DNA from: an uncultured Pelagibacteraceae bacterium
GTDB taxonomy: Bacteria; Pseudomonadota; Alphaproteobacteria; Pelagibacterales; Pelagibacteraceae
Assembly: GCA_902607115.1 (NCBI GenBank)
Contig: CACLIZ010000006.1
Span: forward strand, 1 to 47,831
DNA length: 47,831 nucleotides
Direction of reading: 5' to 3'
Position numbers and translations under genes: made by a program
Notes under the pieces: model-generated
The model's input: only the letters and a program-made list of their open reading frames with translations
Told to the model about the DNA's origin: nothing
The model's database searches: none
In this document: one piece after another, positions 17,280-26,259 of the stretch
How positions within the stretch are numbered: position 1 is the first letter of the stretch
Layout: every line of letters starts with the position of its first letter

Positions 17280-18553
17280 GTCCTTATCGTTGGTAAACAA
17301 TGAAAATCAGCAGTATCTATTCTTGAATAGTGCTGTCTTTTTGAGCTCCATCTTTTTTGAACTCCAGCACTTGCAAGACTTAAAGTTGATCTGCCGTATC
17401 TATAATTAGTATTATCAATAGACTTCATTAAGTTGCTTATTTTATTGTCTTTTTCAGAAGAGAATAAATTTTTATTATTAGTAGATTCTGATAGGCCAGA
17501 TAACAGTACTCCTGCTTTTTGATAACGATAACCATTTTTAAAAATATTTTCTAAAGCAGCTAAGGCAGTTTTAACAATTTCAATACTGTCATTTGTTTTA
17601 ATTGGAAAATCAATTGTCTTTGAATTTGAATAATATCCAAAACTACTCTGAAAAGGACTGGTTCTTATAAAAACAGTAATTGATTTTGCAACTAAAGACT
17701 CTGATCTAATTTTTTCAGAAGCATTTAAACAATAACCTGCAACCGCTTCTTTTAATTCTTGATATTTTTCAATTCTTTCACCAAATGAACGTGAAACTAC
17801 ACAACTTTTCCTTTTTGATTTTGTTTTTTCTATATCAATACAAGAAATACCCCTAAGCTCCATAGCTGTTCTTGATCCTAAAACATTCGAGCTTTTTTTA
17901 ATCCAAGTGTTTGATTTATTTTTTAATTGCTTAGCATTATAAATTCCATTTTTATGATAGAACTTAGTTAGTTGTTTACCAACTCCCCAAACATCGTTGA
18001 TGTCAACTTTTTCTAATAATGGATCTATATTTTCAATACCAATAAAATTTGTAACACCAGATTTTTTTTTCTTTGCAATATAATTTGCGACTTTGCTTAA
18101 AGTTTTTGTTTTAGCAATTCCAATACTAGTTGGAATTCCTGTCCACTGTAATACAGTTTTTCTAATTTCTTGCGCCACTCTTTCAACTTCATTATCAGGA
18201 AAATTTGATAAGTCTATAAAAGCTTCATCAATTGAATAAATTTCTATATCAGAATTAAATCTTCTAAGCGTTCGCATTACCCTTCTAGATAGATCTCCAT
18301 ATAAAGAATAGTTTGATGAGAAAACATGAACGTTATTTTTGAGAATTATATCTTTTGCTTTAAAATAAGGTTCTCCCATTTTAATTCCTAAAGTTTTTGC
18401 CTCATTAGATCTTGAAACAATACAGCCATCATTGTTAGACAATACAACGACAGGTTTTTTTCTTATTTTAGGATTAAATAACCTCTCACAAGAAACGTAA
18501 AAAGAATTACAATCAACTAATGCTATTTTCTTAGTATACTGAATGGATGACAT
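17276..18553 (-). CDS. umuC: DNA polymerase V catalytic subunit UmuC (Y-family)
   Basis: A 425-residue Y-family translesion polymerase. Catalytic acidic residues are in LVDCNSFYVSCERLF (near 12-26) and YSIDEAFIDLS (near 105-115), with little-finger and C-terminal sequence as in UmuC rather than DinB. The ATG lies 23 bases inside the end of umuD, so translation is coupled. Together with cleaved UmuD it would form Pol V for mutagenic lesion bypass. Expression should follow the LexA-type box upstream of umuD. Confidence 0.96.
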   Translation of the reverse strand: MSSIQYTKKIALVDCNSFYVSCERLFNPKIRKKPVVVLSNNDGCIVSRSNEAKTLGIKMGEPYFKAKDIILKNNVHVFSSNYSLYGDLSRRVMRTLRRFNSDIEIYSIDEAFIDLSNFPDNEVERVAQEIRKTVLQWTGIPTSIGIAKTKTLSKVANYIAKKKKSGVTNFIGIENIDPLLEKVDINDVWGVGKQLTKFYHKNGIYNAKQLKNKSNTWIKKSSNVLGSRTAMELRGISCIDIEKTKSKRKSCVVSRSFGERIEKYQELKEAVAGYCLNASEKIRSESLVAKSITVFIRTSPFQSSFGYYSNSKTIDFPIKTNDSIEIVKTALAALENIFKNGYRYQKAGVLLSGLSESTNNKNLFSSEKDNKISNLMKSIDNTNYRYGRSTLSLASAGVQKRWSSKRQHYSRIDTADFHCLPTIRT

Positions 18554-18926
18554 AAGTTACAACTCCCCAAATAAAAATATCTTCTTCTTCATTAATTAAA
18601 ATTCGATCTTCAAAATTTTTAGAGCCTGATGTTAAAAACTTTTTATCTCTTTCTTGAACAAAACTTTTAACCACAAGCTCATCATGAACATTTGCAATAA
18701 CTGTTGAAAAGTTTTTTGGCGTTAAGCTTTTATCAATGACTAATAGATCGCCATCATTAATGCCAACATTAACCATTGATTTTCCTTGAACTCTTATGAT
18801 GAAAGTTGCCGGAACATTTTTTATTAAATGAACATTTAGATCTATATCTTCCTCTATGTAATCTGTTGCAGGAGAAGGAAAGCCTGCTCCAGCTTTATGT
18901 AAATAATAGGGTACCGTCAGTTTCAT
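18531..18926 (-). CDS. umuD: UmuD, S24-family self-cleaving subunit of Pol V
   Basis: From the ATG at 18926 the protein has 131 residues. AGFPSPATDY gives the self-cleavage bond at Ala14-Gly15; Ser50 (QGKSM) and Lys87 (VVKSF) are the catalytic dyad, offset by ten from E. coli Ser60/Lys97. A longer reading from a TTG at 18977 is possible on paper, but that TTG is part of a perfect -35 hexamer (TTGACA) and the extra codons would read through the promoter and LexA-type box. I therefore choose 18926. The arm before the cleavage site is about ten residues shorter than in E. coli. Confidence 0.93.
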   Translation of the reverse strand: MKLTVPYYLHKAGAGFPSPATDYIEEDIDLNVHLIKNVPATFIIRVQGKSMVNVGINDGDLLVIDKSLTPKNFSTVIANVHDELVVKSFVQERDKKFLTSGSKNFEDRILINEEEDIFIWGVVTYVIHSVY

Positions 18927-18930
18927 AAAT

Positions 18931-18945
18931 GTTCTTATTTTGTTC
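18931..18945 (-). promoter_or_regulatory. Alphaproteobacterial LexA (SOS) box of umuDC
   Basis: The + strand reads GTTC, seven bases, GTTC; the minus strand reads GAACAAAATAAGAAC. This is an exact match to the GTTC-N7-GTTC / GAAC-N7-GAAC operator known for alphaproteobacterial LexA. It ends 4 bases before the umuD ATG and overlaps the likely transcription start, a position that would block initiation. Confidence 0.88.
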
Positions 18946-18948
18946 TCA

Positions 18949-18977
18949 TTAGTACACAAATTATTCAATAGTGTCAA
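18949..18977 (-). promoter_or_regulatory. umuDC promoter
   Basis: On the minus strand a perfect -35 hexamer TTGACA (18977-18972) is followed by a 17-base spacer and TACTAA (18954-18949) as a weak -10; ACTAAT one base on is an alternative. The predicted start falls in the LexA-type box, leaving a leader of about 16 bases without a clear Shine-Dalgarno site. Confidence 0.7.
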
Positions 18978-19000
18978 TTAGGTTGTATTTTGAGTCTGTA

Positions 19001-19022
19001 AGTGAATCAAAAGTGAATCAAA
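19001..19022 (+). repeat. Tandem 11-base direct repeat upstream of umuD
   Basis: AGTGAATCAAA occurs twice head to tail, followed by a degenerate third copy beginning at 19023 (ACGTGAAC). It lies in the 170-base umuD-SOUL gap, 24 bases upstream of the umuD -35 hexamer. Repeats of this size often bind a regulator, but none is identified. Confidence 0.5.
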
Positions 19023-19096
19023 ACGTGAACATTAAAACTACATTTTGTGCTCTTGTGGATAACTTTAACCAAGGATAGTTTAAAATTCATATTAAA

Positions 19097-19660
19097 ATGA
19101 AAAAAATTATATCGATAGCAGTTCTAGGTTTAATTATAATTTCAAATGCTATGGCTGTTGAAGAAGTAGAATACGAGACAATAAAAGTAAATGAAGTTTA
19201 TGAAGTTAGGAAATATTCTGATCGTTTAGCTATTGAAACTTTAAGCACAAATCAAAATAGCGGCTTTAGAAAATTGTTTAATTACATTTCAGGCAACAAT
19301 CAAAAAAATGAAGAAATTAAAATGACAGCTCCCGTCACTCAGGTAAAAAAAAATGGAAAAATGACAATGCAATTTTATTTACCTGCAAAATTTAACAAAG
19401 AAAATACACCAAGCCCATCCAACTCAGATGTAAAATTATTAGATATCAAAGGAGGTTATTATGCCGTTATCAAATATTCAGGAAGAGCTTCAGATGGTAA
19501 TTTTATTAAACACAAGGATATTTTGGAAGAGGAACTAAAAAAAAATAATATATTAATTTTAGGTCCACCTATCAAAGCAACATACAATGGTCCTTTTACT
19601 TTACCTATGCTTAGAAGAAATGAGGCAATGTTTGAGATTGATATAAAAACTGCAACTTAA
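19097..19660 (+). CDS. SOUL-family heme-binding-like protein, exported
   Basis: A 187-residue protein with a signal peptide (about 20 residues, MKKIISIAVLGLIIISNAMA) and a SOUL/HBP domain: VEYETIKVNEVYEVRKYSDR, then IKMTAPVTQ and the late GPFTLPMLRRNEAMFEI, all standard SOUL blocks. Animal SOUL proteins bind heme or tetrapyrroles; bacterial members are poorly studied. It is transcribed away from umuD and is 12 bases ahead of the GFA-family gene, probably in one operon. Confidence 0.88.
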   Translation: MKKIISIAVLGLIIISNAMAVEEVEYETIKVNEVYEVRKYSDRLAIETLSTNQNSGFRKLFNYISGNNQKNEEIKMTAPVTQVKKNGKMTMQFYLPAKFNKENTPSPSNSDVKLLDIKGGYYAVIKYSGRASDGNFIKHKDILEEELKKNNILILGPPIKATYNGPFTLPMLRRNEAMFEIDIKTAT

Positions 19661-19672
19661 GGAGAAATATAA

Positions 19673-20041
19673 ATGAAAAAACTAACATGCCATTGTGGAG
19701 GAGTAGAGGCAGAAATCACTGTTCCCGAAAAAGGATTTGAAAAGATTATGCGTTGTAATTGTTCCATCTGCAAAAGAAAAGGATACATCATAGGAGTTAT
19801 TGGACCAGATGATTTTAAACTAGTTAAAGGAGAAGATTTTTTAACGCTTTATCAATTTAAAACAAAAACTGCTCAACATTATTTTTGTAAAGTTTGTGGT
19901 ATTCATACTCATAATAGACCAAGAAGTAATCCAAAAATATATGGTGTAAATATTGCTTGTGTTGAAGGTATTAAGCCATTTGAGATAGAAAATGTTCCAG
20001 TAAATGATGGAGAAAACCATCCGTTAGATCAAAAAAAATAA
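19673..20041 (+). CDS. GFA/CENP-V family zinc protein
   Basis: A 122-residue protein of the glutathione-dependent formaldehyde-activating enzyme (GFA) family. Zinc-ligand cysteines are in CHCGG (residues 6-10), RCNCSICKRKG (near 27-37) and FCKVCGIHTH (near 70-79). Despite the family name, many members show no activity with formaldehyde-glutathione adducts, so the function is open. An AAGGAG ribosome site precedes the ATG. SAR11 oxidises C1 compounds, which makes a formaldehyde-related role attractive but unproven. Confidence 0.87.
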   Translation: MKKLTCHCGGVEAEITVPEKGFEKIMRCNCSICKRKGYIIGVIGPDDFKLVKGEDFLTLYQFKTKTAQHYFCKVCGIHTHNRPRSNPKIYGVNIACVEGIKPFEIENVPVNDGENHPLDQKK

Positions 20042-20049
20042 TTTAAATT

Positions 20050-20979
20050 ATGAAATCTGTTAGCGATTGTTTTACAAAAGTAAAAAAAAACTGTTTTCAG
20101 TTTATTAAATCTCAAGAAACATCAGCCAATAAATTTAAGAATAAAGATAGGATGTTAAAATCCTATTTAATACCTTTGTGTTTCTGGATTTCAAAAAAAA
20201 TAAATAGAAAAAAACCATTAATTATTGGTGTAGCCGGCGGACAAGGAACAGGCAAAACAACAATTACTTCAATAATATCCTTAATATTGAGAAAATATTT
20301 TAAGTTAAATGTTTTTAAAATATCAATCGATGATTTTTATAAAACAAGAAATGAAAGAAAGAAATTATCTTTATCTAAACATCCATTATTAATGACAAGA
20401 GGTGTGCCAGGAACACATGATCATAAAATAATTTCAAATTTTTTTAAAAAAGTTAAAAGCAAGAATTTTAAAAGTATTAAATTGCCAAAGTTTGATAAAT
20501 CTATAGATGACAGATGCAAAAGTAAATTATGGTATAAAGTTAAATTTAAGCCTGATGTTGTTATACTTGAAGGATGGTGTGTTGGAGCAAAAGCGCAAAA
20601 TAGTTCAAAAATGAAGAAACCAATAAATTCTCTAGAAAAAATTAAAGATCCCAATTTAATTTGGAGAAAATATGTTAATACTCAATTAAAAACAAACTAT
20701 AAAAAACTTTTTAATCATTTAGATGAAATTATTTATCTTAAATCAAGTAGCTTTAAATTGCTTCAAAAATGGAGAATAAAACAAGAAAAAAGGTTATTGT
20801 TGAATTCGAAAAAGAAAAATAATTTAAAAATTATGAAAAAAAGTGAAGTGATTAATTTTATGCAAACATACCAAAGAATTACTCAAAACATGCTTAAAGA
20901 TGTGCCAAAATATGCCTCGATTATCTTTAAGTTAGATAGTAAACACCAAGTTAATTCAGCTATTTATAAAAAAAAATGA
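20050..20979 (+). CDS. D-glycerate 3-kinase (GLYK type, P-loop)
   Basis: A 309-residue P-loop kinase. Walker A is GGQGTGKTT at 63-71; SIDDFYKTRNER and PLLMTRGVPGTHD are hallmark blocks of the plant/yeast-type glycerate kinase, and VVILEGWCVGA is the Walker-B-like strand. It would make 3-phosphoglycerate from glycerate, the last step of routes from glycolate or glyoxylate to central carbon. This complements the glycine cleavage operon in the same window. The stop overlaps the TolC-like start (ATGA). Confidence 0.88.
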   Translation: MKSVSDCFTKVKKNCFQFIKSQETSANKFKNKDRMLKSYLIPLCFWISKKINRKKPLIIGVAGGQGTGKTTITSIISLILRKYFKLNVFKISIDDFYKTRNERKKLSLSKHPLLMTRGVPGTHDHKIISNFFKKVKSKNFKSIKLPKFDKSIDDRCKSKLWYKVKFKPDVVILEGWCVGAKAQNSSKMKKPINSLEKIKDPNLIWRKYVNTQLKTNYKKLFNHLDEIIYLKSSSFKLLQKWRIKQEKRLLLNSKKKNNLKIMKKSEVINFMQTYQRITQNMLKDVPKYASIIFKLDSKHQVNSAIYKKK

Positions 20980-22274
20980 AAAATATATTTTTAGCTTTAA
21001 TACTAATTTTTTCTTTTAAAAGTGTTTCTTTTGCAGAAACTCTTTTTCAAGCATTAAATGAAGCATTTAATAATAATGTTGAATTAAATGCAGAAAGAGA
21101 AAATTTAAATGTATCTGAGCAAAATTTAAAAATTACAAAGAGTGAATATCTTCCAAGTGCCTCTATAACAACTTCTAAAAGCCAAGAAGATACAAATAAA
21201 TTAACCAATCAATCAGGTGTAGATGCAACTATTAATGATGTTGACCCTTTAACAACATCAATAAAAATTGAACAAACACTTGTAGATTTTGGAAGAGGCG
21301 CTGATTATAAAAAGAAAAAAATTGGAATTGATTTAGCTAGTAAAAAATTATTAAAAAAAGAACAAGAAATTATTTTTAAAGCAATAGAAGCTTATTCAGG
21401 TCTAGTTTTAGCAATTGAAAAAGAAAATATAAACAAACAAAACTTAGATTTAAAAAGATCTCAAGTACAAACTGATAAAATTAGATTAGAAAGAGGACAA
21501 ATTAAAGTGTCAGACTTTGCTCAATCCGAGTCCTCTCTTGCTGGGGCGGAAGCTCAGTACATTCAGGCACAGAATGAAGTTATTACAAGCAAATTAAATT
21601 ATGAAAATGTAATTGGAAGTATAAAAGATGAAAGTAGTTTGCAAAAATCAACTAAATCAATTGTAAATATCCCTTTAAGTCTAGAAAATGCAATCGAATT
21701 ATCTAAAAAAAATAATCAAGATATTAAAATTGCAGAATTAGAGCTTGAGCAAGCAGAAAAAGATATAATGATTGCAAAATCTGATTTAGCACCAACAGCT
21801 AGTTTATCTCTGGAAAGATCTTATACAGAAGATCTAAGCACAACTTATGATGAAAGAGAAAAAGATATTCTAAAAGCAACTGTTAGTTGGCCATTTTTCT
21901 CTGGTGGAAAAAAATTTGCAACTATAGATAAAAATGAAAGTATAAAAGCCAGACAAAGATTACTTTTAGACAGTGCGGTTAAAAATAATTTAACCGCCGT
22001 AGCCAGCGCTTGGGCAAATCTTCAATCTTCAGACAGCTTTTTAAATTCAGTAATGGCACAAGTTAAAGCTGCAGAAATTGCAAATGAAGGAATTACTGCT
22101 GAGTATCAAAGTGGAGCAGGCTCAAGATCAACTTTAGATGTTATTCAATCAAACGCATTATTGTTAAATGCTCAAATTTCTCTTGCTAATTCGGAAAGAA
22201 ATTATTTGCTTGCTCAATACAATCTTTTAAAGTCAGTTGGTCTATTAACTAGCAGCTATCTAAATCTCAAGTAA
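20976..22274 (+). CDS. tolC: TolC-family outer-membrane channel protein
   Basis: A 432-residue outer-membrane efflux protein with a signal peptide (about 20 residues, ending VSFA) and two homologous halves rich in long heptad helices. Repeated features are a proline-containing LPSASITTSKS turn in the first half and LAPTASLSLERS in the second. The C-terminal SGAGSRSTLDVIQSNALLLNAQ is the conserved TolC end block. It forms the exit duct for type I secretion or tripartite efflux. No inner-membrane partner is adjacent, as is usual for a shared TolC. It overlaps the glycerate kinase by 4 bases. Confidence 0.92.
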   Translation: MKNIFLALILIFSFKSVSFAETLFQALNEAFNNNVELNAERENLNVSEQNLKITKSEYLPSASITTSKSQEDTNKLTNQSGVDATINDVDPLTTSIKIEQTLVDFGRGADYKKKKIGIDLASKKLLKKEQEIIFKAIEAYSGLVLAIEKENINKQNLDLKRSQVQTDKIRLERGQIKVSDFAQSESSLAGAEAQYIQAQNEVITSKLNYENVIGSIKDESSLQKSTKSIVNIPLSLENAIELSKKNNQDIKIAELELEQAEKDIMIAKSDLAPTASLSLERSYTEDLSTTYDEREKDILKATVSWPFFSGGKKFATIDKNESIKARQRLLLDSAVKNNLTAVASAWANLQSSDSFLNSVMAQVKAAEIANEGITAEYQSGAGSRSTLDVIQSNALLLNAQISLANSERNYLLAQYNLLKSVGLLTSSYLNLK

Positions 22275-22317
22275 ATCAGACCTTTTTTTAGGAAATAAAT
22301 TTTTATATTGCAAAAGA

Positions 22318-22332
22318 GAACAAAAGTAGTAC
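22318..22332 (+). promoter_or_regulatory. Candidate LexA (SOS) box of recA
   Basis: GAACAAAAGTAGTAC matches GAAC-N7-GAAC with one mismatch and agrees with the umuD box at 12 of 15 positions. It lies 50 bases before the recA ATG and just after a TATATT (22304-22309) that could be the -10 hexamer, so like the umuD box it would cover the transcription start. Confidence 0.68.
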
Positions 22333-22382
22333 ATAATAAGTTATGATTCGACTGTTAAAAAATGTAAAAAAAGAGGCAAAAA

Positions 22383-23498
22383 ATGACGAAAAATAACTTA
22401 AAAGTGGTGAAATCCACAAAAGATAAAGAATTGGAAAGTAAAGAAAAAAACAAGGCTTTAGACGCTGCAATAAGCCAAATTACAGATAACTTTGGAAAAG
22501 GTTCTGTAATGAAACTTGGTGAGCAAAAAGCTATGGACATAGAGTCTGTTTCTACAGGATCTCTAAGTTTAGATTTGGCACTTGGAATTGGTGGGTTGCC
22601 AAAAGGAAGAATTATCGAAATTTATGGCCCAGAATCTTCTGGAAAAACAACTTTGGCATTGCAAGTAGTAGCAGAAGCACAAAAAGCAGGTGGAATTTGT
22701 GGATTTGTTGATGCGGAGCATGCGCTAGATCCAGTTTATGCAAAAAAATTAGGCGTTGATACTGAAGAGTTATTAATTTCTCAGCCAGATACTGGCGAAC
22801 AAGCTTTAGAAATAACTGATACTTTAATCAAATCTGGCTCGATGTCGGTTATTGTAATTGACTCAGTAGCAGCATTAACTCCACGAGCAGAAATCGAAGG
22901 CGATATGGGCGACCATCACGTTGGTCTTCAAGCAAGATTAATGAGTCAGGCATTAAGAAAACTAACTGGCTCAGTTTCTAGAACAAACACAATGGTTATT
23001 TTCATTAACCAAATCAGAATGAAAATAGGAGTTATGTTTGGTAGTCCTGAAACAACTTCAGGAGGAAATTCACTTAAATTTTATTCATCTGTAAGAATGG
23101 ACATTAGAAGAACTGGCGCAATAAAAGATAAAGAAGAGATAATTGGTAATACTACCAGAGTAAAAGTTGTGAAAAATAAAGTTGCACCACCATTTAAAGT
23201 TGTTGAGTTTGATTTAATGTATGGAAAAGGAATTAGTAAAACAGGTGAACTTATTGATTTAGGCGCTAAAGCTGAAATCGTTGAGAAATCAGGAGCGTGG
23301 TACGCTTATAAAGGTGAAAAAATTGGCCAAGGAAAAGAAAATGCAAAACTTTATCTTGAACAAAATCCTAAAGCAGCAGCAGAAATTGAAATGGCCATAA
23401 GAGAAAAAGCTGGATTAATTTCTAAGAAGATCGAAGGAAATCCTATCGAAAAGGAAAAAGTAGCCCCTACAGAGGAAGCACCTTCAAAAAAGAATTAG
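22383..23498 (+). CDS. recA: Recombinase RecA
   Basis: A 371-residue RecA: Walker [10 protein letters not shown] at 82-90, the family signature [14 protein letters not shown], the L1 loop and L2 region ([14 protein letters not shown]), and an acidic/lysine-rich C-tail. It forms filaments on single-stranded DNA, drives strand exchange and activates LexA/UmuD self-cleavage, linking it to umuDC 3.5 kb away. The ribosome site is AGAGG. The N-terminus is slightly long and Lys-rich, as in many AT-rich genomes. A terminator follows at once. Confidence 0.98.
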   Translation: MTKNNLKVVKSTKDKELESKEKNKALDAAISQITDNFGKGSVMKLGEQKAMDIESVSTGSLSLDLALGIGGLPKGRIIEIYGPESSGKTTLALQVVAEAQKAGGICGFVDAEHALDPVYAKKLGVDTEELLISQPDTGEQALEITDTLIKSGSMSVIVIDSVAALTPRAEIEGDMGDHHVGLQARLMSQALRKLTGSVSRTNTMVIFINQIRMKIGVMFGSPETTSGGNSLKFYSSVRMDIRRTGAIKDKEEIIGNTTRVKVVKNKVAPPFKVVEFDLMYGKGISKTGELIDLGAKAEIVEKSGAWYAYKGEKIGQGKENAKLYLEQNPKAAAEIEMAIREKAGLISKKIEGNPIEKEKVAPTEEAPSKKN

Positions 23499-23519
23499 CA
23501 GATAACTTTTAGTTGCTTA

Positions 23520-23546
23520 AAAGGGCGTTCGAAAGGACGCCTTTTT
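23520..23546 (+). terminator. Rho-independent terminator after recA
   Basis: An 11-base-pair stem (23520-23530 with 23535-23545, two G-U pairs) closes a GAAA tetraloop and runs into T residues. It separates recA from alaS. Confidence 0.9.
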
Positions 23547-23596
23547 CCCGTTTAGATATGTAGACATAGAAAAAAAATGCTGTATTTTTATAGAAT

Positions 23597-26259
23597 ATGG
23601 CAAAAACTCTTAATGAAATAAGAACTACTTTTCTAAAATATTTTGAGAAGAATGGTCACACTATAGTAGAGTCTAGTAATTTGGTTCCCAATAATGATCC
23701 AACGTTGATGTTTGCTAATTCAGGAATGGTTCAATTTAAAAATGTGTTTACTGGACTTGAAAAAAGAGATTATGTAAGAGCAACAACTTCACAAAAATGT
23801 GTAAGAGCAGGTGGAAAGCATAACGATTTAGAAAATGTAGGTTACACACCTAGGCACCATACATTTTTTGAGATGCTTGGTAATTTTTCGTTTGGAGATT
23901 ATTTTAAAGACAGAGCAATAGAACTTGCTTGGAATTTGGTTACCAAAGATTTTGGCATACATAAAAACAGACTATATGTAACAGTTTTTAACGAAGATGA
24001 CGAAGCATTTAATTTTTGGAAAAAAATAACAGGTTTAAGTGATGATAGAATAATTAGAATACCAACATCAGATAATTTTTGGTCTATGGGAGAAACAGGT
24101 CCATGTGGTCCTTGTTCTGAAATATTTTTTGATCATGGTGATAAGTTAAAAGGTGGTCTGCCTGGTACAAAAGATCAAGATGGAGATCGTTATATAGAAA
24201 TTTGGAATCTTGTATTTATGCAATTTGAACAAATTTCTAAAGATAAAAGAATTGATTTACCTAAACCATCTGTTGATACAGGTATGGGACTCGAAAGAAT
24301 AGCTGCTTTATTACAAGGCACTCATGATAATTATAAAACTGATCATTTCCAAAAGATTATTAATGCAACAGCCGAAGCTGTAAAAAAAAACCAGATCAAA
24401 ATAATATTTCAAGTTTTAGAGTAATAGCTGATCACTTAAGGGCCAGCTCATTTTTAATTGCAGAAGGTGTTTTGCCGTCCAATGAAGGAAGAGGATATGT
24501 TCTTAGAAGAATTATGAGAAGAGGAATGAGACATTCTCATTTATTGGGATCTAAGGAACCAATCTTTTACAATATATTTAAAACTTTAATGGAAGAAATG
24601 TCTGGTAATTATCCTGAAATTAAAAGAGCGGAAGCATTGATTAAAGAAACTTTAAAAATGGAAGAAGAAAAATTTTTAGTTCTTCTTGATAGGGGAATGA
24701 AAATACTAGATGAGGAAATTTCCAAGATAGATAAAATTCTACCAGGCGAAGTTGGTTTCAAACTTTATGATACATATGGTTTTCCTTTAGATTTGACTCA
24801 AGATATTTTAAAAAATAAATCACTACAAATTGATAATCAAAAATTTGATGAATTGATGAAACAAAGCAGAGAGCTTGCTAAGAAAAATTGGAAAGGATCA
24901 GGAGATAGTGCCATAGATGATATATGGTTTGCAATTAAAGATAAATTGGGACCAACAGAATTTCTTGGTTACGAAACAGGTCAGGCTGAAGGAGTAATTA
25001 AAACTCTACTAAAAAACAATGAACAAGTTAGATCATTAAAGACTGGCGATGAAGGAATGATTATTGTTAATCAAACACCTTTTTATGGAGAGTCAGGAGG
25101 TCAAGTTGGTGACTCTGGAGAAATAGTTTCTAACAATTTTAAATTTAAAGTTTCAGATGTCCAGAAAAAGCTAGGAGATCTTTTTGTTCATTATGGAAAG
25201 GTAATCTCAGGTGAAATTAAAATAAATGAAAGTGTTGAGTTAAAAATTGATATTGAAAGAAGAGAAGATATAAGAGCTTACCACTCAGCAACACATTTGC
25301 TACACGAGTCACTTAGAAGGGTTTTAGGGACACATGTCACTCAAAAAGGTTCATTGGTCGAGGCTGATAGATTAAGATTTGATTTCAGTCACATGAAACC
25401 AATAACATCAGAGGAAATAAATAAGATAGAGAGTTATGTTAATTCAATGGTTGATACACAATCTGAAGTAAAAACTAGACTTATGACGCCAAAAGAAGCA
25501 GTAGACAATGGAGCTTTAGCTCTTTTTGGTGAAAAATATGGTGATGAAGTAAGAGTATTATCTATGGGAAATGAAAAAAGTAAATATTTCTCAACTGAAT
25601 TATGTGGAGGAACTCATGTCAGAAATACTGGAGATATTGGTAAATTTAAAATCATAAATCAATCTTCAATTGCAGCGGGAGTTAGAAGAGTTGAAGCTTT
25701 AAGAGAAAAACAACTAGAACAATACTTGAAAGATAAAGAAAAACTTTCAGATATTTCTGCACAAAAAAATGAAGAAGTTATAAAAATACTTTCTGAAAAA
25801 ATAATTAAATTTGGAGCAAAACCAAATTTAGATAAGAAAAATCCAAACGAAATAATTAAAGAACTAACAAAACAACTAGATCAATTGACTGTTCAATTAA
25901 TTCTACAAGACAAAACTAAAAATGTTATTTCTGATGAAACAATAAAAAATAATAAAGTTAGACTTCAAAAAATAGAAGGTCTACCAACCAAAGAATTAAG
26001 AAAATTAGTTGATAAAGGGAAAAAAGATTTAGGAGAAGGAATTGTAATTGTATTTGCAACTAATGAAGATAAAATTGGTCTAGCTATTGGAGTGACAGGC
26101 AGTTTAACTTCAAAATATAACGCCGTTGATTTTGCTACAAAAGGATCAGAAATTATAGGTGGAAAAGGTGGTGGTGGCAGACCAGATTTTGCTCAAGCTG
26201 GCGGTACAGAAATTAATAAAATTGATGAAGCAATTACGAAATTGAAATCATTAATTTAA
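23597..26259 (+). CDS. alaS: Alanyl-tRNA synthetase, frame broken at a nine-A run
   Basis: Two frames together encode a full-length AlaS (about 887 residues). The first (to 24424) carries the class II catalytic core ([47 protein letters not shown]). The second picks up at [20 protein letters not shown] and has the editing-domain zinc motif (HSATHLLHE and ELCGGTHV) and the C-terminal domain with [13 protein letters not shown]. The break is in A9 at 24382-24390: ten A would restore one frame. AlaS is essential, so this is a sequencing error or is rescued by slippage. The 3' end overlaps convergent icd by 9 bases. Confidence 0.93.

Noticed and set aside
18927-18977. Longer umuD starting at TTG 18977
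   Set aside because: The extra codons coincide with a consensus -35 hexamer, a -10 and an exact LexA-type box, so this stretch is regulatory.
22343-22396. Possible 17-codon leader ORF overlapping the recA start
   Set aside because: It has no ribosome site and an unremarkable Lys-rich sequence; most likely a chance frame.
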